From the NCBI RefSeq assembly GCF_024139115.2, contig NC_085140.1, positions 340,442,966-340,506,965 on the forward strand: a stretch of DNA of 64,000 nt, given 5' to 3'. A program made the position numbers and the translations under genes. The notes below the pieces were generated by a model. That model did no database searches. It saw only the letters and a list, made by a program, of their open reading frames with translations, and was not told where the DNA came from. The DNA comes from Armigeres subalbatus. Its lineage: Eukaryota > Arthropoda > Insecta > Diptera > Culicidae. Each line of letters opens with the position of its first letter. Within the stretch, counting starts at the first letter, position 1. Positions 24,214 to 33,614 of the stretch are shown piece after piece.

Positions 24214-24714
24214 TGAGATTAGTTAAATTATGCAAGATTAGTTCATACCAATTTATGTTATCGAGGTCGTTGCTCCTGCTCGGGCCACGCCGCCGATGAT
24301 TATTGAAGAATTATTAAAGCTGCAGGTTATAGGGAATTGTACATTTTTTGAAGAGCATTTCCACTATTGAGTTCAGTTTTATCTAGCGCCTATTAACAAT
24401 AGAAATTTCTAGCCTAATTCTTATGTCAATTATCTACTTACAATTATGCAGCATTTATTCTCATTTCCTAGAGATCTATGAATCGAAATCATCGGATGGC
24501 GTCCTACTCTACAGTTGTCCACATGGAGATGATTTCAAGCTAAAAATGCGAAATACGTCGCACAAGAATAAAAAAAATTCCAATAACTTTTTGATCTTGG
24601 AAAGATTGTCCTTGTGCTCATGGAAATTTTGTATTATTAAGGGAAATTTTATATTGATAAGAAGTTTGATTTGTTGACACTTTTCTATTCTTTTAATCTC
24701 TATTTTTTTGGGGG
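24214..24714. other. Non-repetitive stretch between minisatellite blocks
   Basis: No gene is recognised. A frame at 24423-24677 (84 codons) is AT-rich and lacks motifs. GCCGCCGATGATT at 24289 also occurs at 22220, which may be a shared repeat remnant. Confidence 0.35.
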
Positions 24715-25734
24715 ACGGAGTAATTTTCGGAGGAACTACTGGAAGACCTCCTGAATGAATTCTTGAAGGATGGCTGAAGAAGCTTCCTGAGGAATTCCTG
24801 GAGGAACTTCTGGAAGAGTTCCTGAAGAAACTTCCTGGAGAAAATTTCTGGCTGAACTTCCGGAGAAATTCCTTGTGGAACTTCTGGAAAAATTCCAACT
24901 TCCAAAGGAATTCCCGTAGAAACTTCCGAAGTAATTCCTTTGAGAAACTTATGGAGAAGCTCCTTTGACGAGCTTGCAAAGAGGAGGAACTTCCGGAGGA
25001 TTTTCTCTGAGGGACTTCCGGAGGAATTCCTTTGAGAAGCATCCAGAGGAATTCGTCTGATGAACTTGCGAAGGAATTCTTATGAGAAACTTCCGGAAAA
25101 ATTTGCTGTGAGGAACTTCCGGAGGAATTCTTATGAAAAACTTCCGGAGTAATTCTTTTGAGGAACTTCAGGTGAAATTCCTGTGAGGAACTTCCGGAAG
25201 AATTCCTTTGAGGAACTTATGGAGCATTTCCTTTGATTAACTTCCAAAGGAATTCCTTGGAAGAACTTCCAAAGGAATTCCTTGGAAGAACTTCCAAAGG
25301 AATTCCTTTGAAGAACTTCCAAAGGAATTCCTTTGAAGAACTTCCAAAGGAATTCATTTGAAGAACTTTCAAAGGAATTCCTTTGAGGAACTTCCGGAGG
25401 ATTTTCTTTGAGAGACTTCAGGAGGAATTCCTATGAAAAACTTCCGGAATAATTCTTGTGAGGAACTTCTGGAGAAATTCCTGTGAGGAACTTCCGGGGG
25501 AATTTATAGAGCATTCCCATTGATTAACTTTGACTAACTCTGAGGAACTTACGGCGGAATCCCTTTGAGGAAGTGCCAGACGAATTTTTTTGAGGAACTT
25601 ATGGAGCATTCCCTTTGATTTACTTCCAAAGGAATTACTTTGAGGAACTTCCTGAGAAATCCCTTTGAGGAACTGCCAGAGCAATTCCTTTGAGGAACTT
25701 TCAGAGAAATTTCTTTAAGAAACTTCAGGATGTA

Positions 25735-25852
25735 CACTGACCCCACAATCATGGGTCGCACACTAATATGAGTCATTTCCATTTAATCAGCATGCAAATT
25801 GGAGTGACTAATTATTGTTTCAAAGTGACCCATATATGTGGGGTCAGTAGTG
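25735..25852. mobile_element. 118-bp TA-flanked MITE inside the minisatellite
   Basis: The ends CACTGACCCCACA and, in reverse complement, CACTACTGACCCCACA are inverted and followed by ATGGGTC in both arms. TA lies at 25733-25734 and 25853-25854. The minisatellite resumes on both sides, so this insertion is younger than that part of the array. Confidence 0.75.
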
Positions 25853-25917
25853 TATTCATTTGAAGAACATCCGGTGAATTCCTTTGAGGAACTTTCGGAG
25901 GAATTCCATAGAGGAAC

Positions 25918-26200
25918 TTCTTCTTCTTATTGGCATTACATCTCCGACTGGGATATTGCCGCCTCGCTGCTTAGTGGTCATTCAGCACTTCCACGGTTAT
26001 TAACCACGAAGTTTACTAGCCAAGTTACCATTTTTGCTTTCGTAAATTATGAGGCTAGCACGATGATACTTTTATGCCCAGGGAAGTCGAGACGATTTCC
26101 AAACCGAAAATTGCATAGACCGGCACCGGGACGCAAACCCAACAACCCTTAGCAAGGTCTTGCTTTATAGCAGCGCACCTTACCGCTAGGCTAAGGAGTG
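25918..26200 (-). mobile_element. Feilai-like SINE copy in the minisatellite
   Basis: Minus orientation. The plus strand shows GGCATTACATCTCCGACTGG, ATTGCCGCCTCGCTGCTTAG, GGGAAGTCGAGACGATTTCC, the B-box complement region GGGACGCAAACCC, and the head end CTTACCGCTAGGCTAAGGAG (A box complement). Minisatellite sequence lies on both sides. I could not define a clean TSD. Confidence 0.8.
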
Positions 26201-26234
26201 AGGAGCACTCGGAGGAATTCCCGGAGGAATTTTT

Positions 26235-26725
26235 GATTTAATCAGAAGATACATCTGGTATAGCATGTGATTCATACAACAGGCCGTTCTTCTGTCTATC
26301 ACCGAGAATTGTCCGCAGCACCTTAGGTTCAAACACTCCAAAAGCTCTCCGATCTTTTCTTCTCTCTTCATTGGCATTACATCCCCCATTGGGACATTGC
26401 CGCCTCGCAGTGTTCAATAAGTACATCCACAATTATTAACTGCGAGGTTTCTACGCCAAGTTACCATTTTTACAGGCTAACACGATGATACTTTTATGCC
26501 CAGGGAAGTCGAGACAATTTCCAATCCGAAAAATCAATCCATGGTCTTGCTTCGTAGCCGCGCATCTTACCGCACGGCTATGGAAGGCCCCCAAGCTCTC
26601 CGATCAGCGTTCTTTAACGTCCACGTTTCATGGCCGTATATTACTACCGGAGGAATTAAAGCGATTTTTGTCTTCCTTCGCTGACTACGGGACTTAAGCT
26701 GGTTATGAAGTCTGTAATTTCTTTC
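26235..26725 (-). mobile_element. RTE-type LINE fragment split by a SINE
   Basis: Read on the minus strand, the outer part (26606-26725) encodes YGHETWTLKNADRRA-like sequence and the inner part (26240-26354) continues with FGVFEPKVLRTILGDRQKN. The same order is found at 23420-23560 in the element at 22305-23872. A Feilai-like SINE (26355-26592) sits between the two halves. The fragment is short, truncated at both ends and non-functional. Confidence 0.8.
26355..26592 (-). mobile_element. Feilai-like SINE inserted into a LINE fragment, 13-bp TSD
   Basis: The SINE has its tail at the left (TTCATTGGCATTACATCCCC) and its tRNA-like head at the right (GCGCATCTTACCGCACGGCT, including the A box complement). 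AAGCTCTCCGATC is present at 26342-26354 and 26593-26605 and is part of the LINE reading frame on one side, which proves insertion into a pre-existing LINE copy. The B-box region is deleted: after CCAATCCGAAAAATCAATCC the sequence jumps to ATGGTCTTGCTTCG. Confidence 0.9.
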
Positions 26726-26771
26726 TTTTTTTTCTTTCTATTTGTGTATATTAATTCAGCTGACAAACATA

Positions 26772-26849
26772 CTGCCGCTAACCACAAGTCGGGCACATCT
26801 GTATATGGAGGCCCATATAAAGATGTGCTCGACTTGCGGTTAGCGGCAG
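26772..26849. repeat. Compact hairpin, 37-bp arms and 4-bp loop
   Basis: CTGCCGCTAACCACAAGTCG at 26772 is matched by the reverse complement of the segment ending at 26849. The arms are 37 bp with about three mismatches and only AGGC between them. It could be a tiny foldback element or an RNA hairpin. Confidence 0.8.
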
Positions 26850-27164
26850 CATAGTCTCAATGAATAAAACTTAAAACTTACGATTAACAATTCGAAATAA
26901 GTCCAATAATTGTTGTCGAAGTACGTCAGCTGATAAATGGTAATCAAACACATGATAATACTCGTTTAAGCAAATAAAACGGATTGGTTCATGCAGGGCA
27001 TAGTTTCTGTGCCGTTGTTCCAATCTGCGTTGACGAAGCAATCTCTCGGGTGCATACCTACATGTTCAGCTGTACTAACAATGCAGGACAGTCGATGCAA
27101 TCCGTAAGCAGCTTTCCGGCGAATATGACTTGTGTCACTTTTCGATGTTCAAGAGACGACAACG
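26850..27164. other. No gene recognised
   Basis: A 64-codon frame at 26984-27178 overlaps the left arm of the next inverted repeat and has no recognisable domain. Confidence 0.3.
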
Positions 27165-27307
27165 CTGCCGTAATCTGAAAAAGTGATGTATACGCCAATT
27201 TACAACGTGCATGTTTTCCATTTTTCTGTTAAAGAGCTCGACGAGTACTTCTCGCTAACACCATTTTCGGAAAATGGCGTTTACGTCACTTTTTCAGATT
27301 ACGGCAG
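27165..27307. mobile_element. 143-bp MITE with CTGCCGTAATCTG ends
   Basis: The left arm starts CTGCCGTAATCTGAAAAAGT and the right arm, in reverse complement, starts with the same 20 bases. About 31 of 33 positions match (27165-27197 against 27275-27307). No coding capacity. Confidence 0.8.
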
Positions 27308-27659
27308 AACGGTGTTCATACGGTGGCAAGTTTGATGAGTCACACCTACTGAGAAAACGAAGAGCGCATCTAACGCGAGACACTGACGAGACAAGTCGAG
27401 TCAAGTACGAGACACTGAAGACGGCCTTACTGTTGAGGTAGAAATACGTATCTGTCAAGATACAATTAAGTGGTGGAATTCAATGGGATTGTACAAACTC
27501 GTCTTATGACAAGTGACAACTGGTATAGCCACAACTGGTACATCTAGCCTAGTCCAATAGAATTGGTTGATGCTTGCGGTGATACGAAATTATATTGCAT
27601 TTTTCGATGTTCAGACTCATCAAGTTCTTAGTACATCAGTCAGCAAAAATGTTCAGCAA

Positions 27660-28360
27660 ATTCTGCAAATCTCAACAGTCCGACAGAGTTTTCACAATTT
27701 TTAAGATTTTTGTGTCATCGGCGTAGAAAAGACGGCAACCGGATGGCAACCGCATGGAAACATCATTTTTAAAAAATCGAGGACAGTAGCGGCCCAGATT
27801 GCTGCCTTGTGGAACACCAGAGTTATTCAAAAATACATCCAATTCAGTTTTTCCATTTTGAACAGAACAGAACGATTCGTTAGATACGATCTGAACCAAG
27901 CGACACTAGTTGTAGAGACGCCGAGTTTCATCAGTTTAGCAAGCAATATTTCGTGGTCCACAGTGTCAAAAGCGGCCTTAAGATCCATGTATACAGCTTC
28001 AACCTGCCACCCGAAATCCATGCATCGAAGACAGACAGACAGAAGAAGACAGACGAAGACAGACGAAGCGATTGGTACTTATCTACAAATATGGTGCAGT
28101 ATTTGTAGATACCAATCGCAAACTTTTGCAACTCGCGAACAGAACATCGTTGAAAATGATTTCAAAAAGCTTGGAGCACGCAGACAAGAAGGTAATTCCA
28201 CGATAATTGACAACATTTCGTTTGTCTCTTTTTTTGTGAACCGGGAACAGATGAGAAAACTTCCAGTGGGCAGGAAACTCGCACTGTTTTACGGAGATGC
28301 TGAATAACTTTGAAAGCGGAATGCATTTGAATTTTACTGACGAGGTATGAGATACGAGTG
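27660..28360 (-). mobile_element. Non-LTR retrotransposon RT fragment (jockey/CR1-type)
   Basis: On the minus strand, DLKAAFDTVDHEILLAKL and WFRSYLTNRSVLFK (27827-28021) and, in a second frame, SGVPQGSNLGRYCP, CRLFYADDTKIL (27672-27899) are RT palm motifs including the intact YADD catalytic box. Upstream (28130-28360) the fragment shows decayed linker sequence resembling a GSFLICSRFTKKE stretch. It ends after the catalytic site. A simple-repeat patch and a hairpin (28029-28117) interrupt it between these parts. The clade is uncertain among jockey and CR1-like groups. Confidence 0.75.
28029..28117. repeat. GACAGACGAA simple repeat followed by a hairpin
   Basis: A purine-rich run of ACAGACAGAAGAAGACAGACG type (28029-28066) is followed by GCGATTGGTA-CTTATCTACAAATA, an 8-bp loop, and TATTTGTAGATACCAATCGC (to about 28117). 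The arms match except for four extra bases in the left one. Confidence 0.75.
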
Positions 28361-29114
28361 TTCAGAGTCAGTGTTTAGTTTAGACCTCTGAATGTTCGCA
28401 AATGGAAAACAATAATAGAAAATGCCAAACAATGCCTCCCATCTACCAGAACTTGATCTGTCTGGTTACAAGTTTCACCATTGGTGTGTCCCCATACTGT
28501 TTGAACCTCACCTTCATGCTCGAGACGTACCTTCTTACTCTAGCTGATGTCAAGAGGACAACAGTGCCCAGGCTGATCTACCAGTTAAGTACGCAACTCT
28601 TAAGGTGATTATACAATTAATCCCCTGGTGAATATCATATTCATCACATGTTTTTCTACTCCCAAATCAAAAAGCTCAAATCTGATTCAATAACATTCGC
28701 ACAATACAGAAATTTAAGTTGAATGTCTAATGTAAATAATCAACCACACGGTGTAAAAAAAATGGATTATTATCGAAGTTTTATGTACCTCTGATTACGG
28801 GGTACGGGGTGTTTTAAAATATTTCATCGGTGGTTTTTTGAAAAAAGTGATTTTTATTGTTTTCTTTTCTAATATACCGTACAAAAAGTCAATTGATAAC
28901 CCAACAAAGGATAAATCATTGTAATTTACCCCTCAAAATTGATTATATACACATTTTTAGTCGTTTTGCCTTTCTCGTATCTATATAGATAACCTATCTT
29001 GTCACGGGAATAAAATTTTGAAAAACATTTTTAAAGTTCAAGCGTTTCCAAAGTATTTTTAGTGTTATTTTTTATGTTTTGAAATCTTTGCTGAAACAAT
29101 AATCTATCTCTGGC
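28361..29114. other. Mostly unassigned, contains a dispersed repeat copy
   Basis: 28605-28672 is the copy of the repeat at 13250-13335 (GTGATTATACAATTAATCCC). The frame at 28402-28608 has no recognisable domain. The remainder is AT-rich with nothing supportable. Confidence 0.4.
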
Positions 29115-29470
29115 ATCTATATTGTTCTCTGATGAATATTGTTTTTGCATTTCTATCTTCTGACATTTTTACTAGATGACCTGCCCACTGAAGTGCGCCG
29201 TATTTTATGAGATTCAGAATGTTTTCTCCTTTGATGATGGATTTTGCTTGTAATTCATGCGTATGAGCCACATGTCTTTTTTTGGCCTCTCACCGAGTAT
29301 TGTACGCAGCATCTTCCGCTAGAAAAATCTGAAAGTATCCTAGGCTGCTTTTAACGTTTCATGCCCGTAATTGTCCACCCGAAGAATTGAGGAATTATAA
29401 AAAGCGATTTTCGTTTCCATCTGCGTTCTTTTTCTTCACCTGTATTGTACGAGATCTAAAACTGGTTATG
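29115..29470 (-). mobile_element. RTE-type LINE C-terminal remnant
   Basis: The minus strand shows YGHET, KMLRTILGERPKKDMW and QWAGHLVKMSEDRNAKTIF in changing frames, matching the C-terminal part of the element at 22305-23872 (LRTILGGKQEYGIW, RWAGHVVRVPEERQAKIIF). It is a strongly decayed fragment. Confidence 0.75.
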
Positions 29471-29679
29471 TACGCCAGAGGTAACCCTATTTAAAGCAGA
29501 CAATCTTCATAGGAAACGTCATTGCCAGTGCTTACAGCATTGTTAGTGTTTGTCAGTGTTTGTCAGCATTTCGAAGGTAAATTTTGTTTATACATCTTCA
29601 AACATATCCCCTTTACTTTCTTAGCACAAACAACACTTAGCTTATCTCTGTCTCTGCATGTAATTATGTACTTCATCTT

Positions 29680-29850
29680 GGCAGAGCTTATGCATATGCT
29701 CCTAGGTTTTGCAGATGAAATTAAGCTCCTTAGGAAACAATCGCAGAGTAGTGGTGGAGACTTTTGTCTCACTGAAGATTGAGATGGTGAGAAAGGACAT
29801 ATCCATTCACACTACCAGTATGACGTACATTGTTACGGATAGAAATAAAA
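29680..29850 (+). mobile_element. Short RTE-type RT remnant
   Basis: The plus strand reads HMLLGFADEIKLLRKQS, resembling HMLLGFADDIDIIG at 23035-23080 with the second catalytic aspartate changed to glutamate, followed by a decayed match to the region up to KTKYI. It has the opposite orientation to the remnant just upstream, so the two come from separate events or an inversion. Confidence 0.6.
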
Positions 29851-30231
29851 ATAAGAGAATGTACGGGAGATGATTAGAGGCGTTAAAAAAATAGTTCAAA
29901 TTGGAATGCTTGTGAAATGGGATAATGAGCCCTAGTAACATCGTTGTACTTATGTATAATGGTTTCATAGCACACCTGAAGAGTAAATAGCTATCTTCAA
30001 AAACATTATAAAATCATAATTATTACTTGGGTGCAAAAACGGTTTTTTATAGCTTACCAGATTACTGCTCATAAAAGTATGAATGACCCACACAAATATG
30101 GAATCATTCAAATGTGAGACAGTTGTGCTTGTAGCAACAATATAGCTTCCGTAACATGCAACCGGAAATGGAATTGGCTGTGTATAACTCCATCCAATAG
30201 CCTATTTCGGACATGAAGCGTGGTAAACAGT

Positions 30232-30549
30232 CCTCTGAAAATTTGAGCTCATTTGGATTAAAACTGATTTAGCACAAGCCGTTTCAAGTTTGCATGCAAA
30301 TTAGTATGGGGAAATTATTTTTTTCATTATACTATTAATGACGCTTCCCCATCAAGCGCATGTTAAAAGAAAACCTACACAGCTGAAAGGAATACTCAAC
30401 AGCTTTCAATCAGTGAAAACCGCATCTCAATTAATAGTTCCAATAATTAGTAATCGAATTTAATCTATACCGTGGTTTTCTGGAGCTAATCGCATAACTC
30501 CTCAACAGGCAACATTGCTGCTCGTGGCGGGAAAGATCCCAAGTAGCAC
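30232..30549 (+). repeat. Dispersed repeat, inverted partner at 35315-35656
   Basis: CTCTGAAAATTTGAGCTCAT, GCATGCAAATTAGTATGGGG and AAAGAAAACCTACACAGCTG have reverse-complement counterparts at 35480-35656. After about 250 bp the similarity breaks and resumes at TCCCAAGTAGCAC, the outer end in both copies. Orientation is given relative to this copy. Confidence 0.75.
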
Positions 30550-32250
30550 ATCTGATCGTAAATAAGTTGATGCAACTTCTTAACGACGACTTTCATTTCC
30601 CAATTTTAGTTGTCAGTTGCTATATACAACTCAATTACGACTAAAAAAGCGCAATAGGTGGAGCTATTATAAAACATATCTGTCGTTCAAACGTTATAGT
30701 TAGCTCAACCTGATCACAACCAATGTTTGACTTTTACTTGAAAATAGAAATATTATAATAGTTGAAGCTAGGTTGCATAGAAATAACAGAAACACAAAAA
30801 CAGTTTGTTTTGATGCGCTGTCATGTTCGCAGTGGAAAGTAGCTTTCATATAAAATATAAACAAGCTTGACGCTAACTATTGTGGAATGAAGGAATTGAA
30901 GGAAAACATTCAACTCAAGATAAAAATCAACTATGATATAATATCATAATTATGCCCTAAAAGTATGTGCGACTCAAAGTATATGGTAAATATACTCATT
31001 TTGCTTCCAAATAATAAACGCCCCGACGAAATTCGTTTAATCAATGATCAACTTGTGTTAGTAATAAATTTAATAAATTTATTATTTTGTTCTTGGCCTG
31101 TTAGTGAGGCACACAATATAGCTCTGTGAATTATTCCAGATCTTATTGCGTTTTTTGGTTAATAATTGAGTATTTATCAGCAGTTAATGTTTTAATCTTG
31201 TGATTTCTCTGCAGAGATTTCATATTTTCGGCCATTTATTATTTATTGAAATTAATACAGTGACATTCACAAGTGTTCCTACAACTCAAAATGAAATGGT
31301 AGCTTTGGTTTCATTATGTTGTCAATACAAGCGAGTGAAAATTTAATTTTTTTAAACATTTTTTTAAGCTCTTTGTAGTCATTGTTAATTAGCTAAATAT
31401 GGAAAGTTAATTGCGATTTAAAAGGAATTCCGTAGCCTACCGCTGCGATATGCAGCTTTGGTAAGGACCATGCCGAAGGTAGACAGGATAGATTTTCAGT
31501 CCTATCAAGGACATTTTAACGGCTTCATTTGGATATCAGGCAAAATCGTGTTAGCCTTCATCATGATTGTAAAAAGACATTGGAATTATTTTACTAATTT
31601 TCCCAGAACTATTTCCAGAAACACAACTATAGGAGCATCTAAGCGTCAATTGAAAAATAGGTTCATTAAATTTGCCAAATTACATTTTATAAAAAATATT
31701 TATGCAAAAATGGCAACTTTCCAGGCAGTAATTGTGGTTGTGCTCAATGAACGTTAAACTGCGACGCGGCACTGCCCCAGCGAGAGATATAATGCAATCA
31801 AAGGAGAAATAAAAAGACACAGGCTTTGTTTTCGCAATTACTGATTCAGCTTGTAGAATAACACTTTTCCCTAAAAAATCCTTTTCGTATTTTTGTTGCT
31901 TTAGTAGAAATTCTCAAGTCTTCGTTTTTATTTTCAGGCTTCAGCCAACGTATTTAAAATTTTATTGAAATTTATCTGGTGTTGGAATATTTACTAGATT
32001 ACCTGTTTTCTTAATATGAGCAGTTTCAGCAAGAAATCTCAATTGCAATATTTTACGGAGCTGGATATCATATCATATGATATCAATTATAACAGATGCG
32101 GTCTACATATGGTCCATGATTATGCGGGATTTACATTGGGTAAATGTTGAAATAAATATTTGAAGCTGTTGTGTACAAAACACGATTATATAGTAAATAA
32201 CAGATACTGTTAGTCCTTGATTCGATAAACTGTTCATGTGTGTTTATCTG
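30550..32250. other. AT-rich stretch, one SINE remnant, no gene
   Basis: 31690-31800 (GCAAAAATGGCAACTTTCCA, GTGCTCAATGAACG, CTGCGACGCGGCACTGCCCC) looks like the tail part of a Feilai-like SINE in plus orientation. A 99-codon frame at 31458-31757 reads partly through it and is not considered a gene. The rest shows nothing supportable. Confidence 0.45.
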
Positions 32251-32265
32251 TGACCAGAAAACATT

Positions 32266-32368
32266 TTTTTATTTATTATCAGGCTAAGGCCGGAGTGGCA
32301 TGTGCTGCACATAAAAGTCTTCTCCATTCAGCTCGGTCCAAGGCTGCACTTCGCCAACCACGCTGTCT
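32266..32368 (-). mobile_element. Very short 3' end insertion of the RTE-type LINE, 13-bp TSD
   Basis: The reverse complement reads CAGCGTGGTTGGCGAAGTGC, GAGCTGAATGGAGAAGACTT, CACTCCGGCCTTAGCCTGAT and AATAAATAAAAAA, the last 100 bases of the element at 54172-57119. ACCAGAAAACATT occurs at 32253-32265 and 32369-32381 and is the target-site duplication. It is a strongly 5'-truncated but otherwise well-conserved insertion. Confidence 0.92.
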
Positions 32369-32381
32369 ACCAGAAAACATT

Positions 32382-33082
32382 ATGTGTGTAAATTACAATT
32401 TCATTTTTTTATTCAAAATATGAATGATAAGTCAACAATTTTGATCATCACTGTTTAGTTCATGAAAGCCAACTTATGACATCAAAAAAGTGTTATAAAT
32501 ATGTTCCAAAGTCCGAGAATAATAGTATATCAAAAACATTTTAGCACCAGATGCGACTGATCGTTTCTGCAACGGTATAAGAACTTTACAGCACCAAACA
32601 GAAGTCGATAAGTGCAAGCAGCAAGCAAACAGCATGGCGTCGGCACATAGAATCAGAGCTTAAAATATTCATCTTCATGAAGTAACTTCGGTTCGAATTT
32701 TGACAAACATCGCATGAATATTCAAAACATAGGATGACATAGTCAGACGACTACTCTACGAAATCATTCATTCGACTGTCACTGAATGTGTTTACTATGT
32801 GCAGAAAAAAACATAATTAGCATTGTTTATGTTGATGTTTACCGCTGAAAGTGCCTCGTGGATGAAAATCGGATTCAGTCCTGTGTGATAAACCACTTTA
32901 CTCATTTAAAACGTGTACAGATTTCAGATAATTCATCAATTTGTAAAATGTGCATTAATATTCAATGACTAATATTCAACTGAATATTGACTGTCCAGAG
33001 CCGACTATGAATGTGTCGGAAGTGAACTGACAAATGAAGAAAAATGGACTTCACTAAAAAATTTCGATTATTTTACACTCTG
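32382..33082. other. No gene recognised
   Basis: AT-rich sequence without coding or structural RNA signals that I can support. Confidence 0.35.
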
Positions 33083-33185
33083 GTTCTAACCTCAAGACGA
33101 TGCATTCAATAGTTGGAACAACTGACATTCTATCATAGAATGTCAGTTGTTCCAACTATTAAATGCATCGTCTTGAGGTTAGAAC
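33083..33185. repeat. 103-bp near-perfect palindrome
   Basis: Two 51-bp arms (33083-33133 and 33135-33185) are reverse complements with a single mismatch and one central base. The left arm starts GTTCTAACCTCAAGACGATG; the right arm ends CGTCTTGAGGTTAGAAC. No other repeat copy is seen in the window. A second, weaker hairpin (AGAAAGAGATCATTTT / AAAATGATCATCTCTTTCT) follows at 33379-33421. Confidence 0.95.
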
Positions 33186-33614
33186 TATGGAATTCTCATC
33201 ATCATCTTTAAACTTTTTTCCATTCACCAGGAATATTCTGAGCATAATCCAACGGATCTCGGACATCGTATCTCCTATATACGATGATGTGGCTGGAATA
33301 GGATCACTATGGCCTCCATTAATTATAGATATCTTTCGACTTTTTCGTAGGATTGACGATTTGTTTCAGTAATTGCCAGAAAGAGATCATTTTTTTTTTT
33401 CGAAAATGATCATCTCTTTCTAATATCTTTTCTAATATCAATTTGCGAATTATTTTTTCTTTGAAAACATTTTTCCAAATAATCCAGCCCAGTTACACCA
33501 AACATGTATTGAACATTATAGTTCCACCGTACAAATCAAAGTTGTAAATAAATCAGATGCTTGTCAGACTTAAATAATAATGACTGAATTATAACTATCG
33601 TTCCAAATCATGTA

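Larger units (their letters stand above)
23905..25930. repeat. 25-bp minisatellite, GAACTTCCGGAGGAATTCCTTTGA type, interrupted
   Basis: Units of about 25 bp alternate a CTTCCGGAG-like and a GGAATTCC-like palindromic half. They occur at 23905-24055, then as a long array from about 24715 to 25735, and again at 25855-25930 and 26205-26235. Six nearly identical AACTTCCAAAGGAATTCC units lie at about 25240-25390. Because 25 is not a multiple of three, the minus-strand frames read through the repeat with a rotating phase (KEFLWKF, EVPQR and so on) and are not taken as genes. Two MITEs (24081-24213 and 25735-25852) and a SINE interrupt it. Confidence 0.9.

Noticed and set aside
24715..25735. Regular short repeats that might suggest a CRISPR array or a repeat-protein gene
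   Set aside because: The repeats are contiguous 25-bp units without unique spacers in a eukaryotic context, and the unit length rotates the codon phase, so neither a CRISPR array nor a coding repeat is supported.
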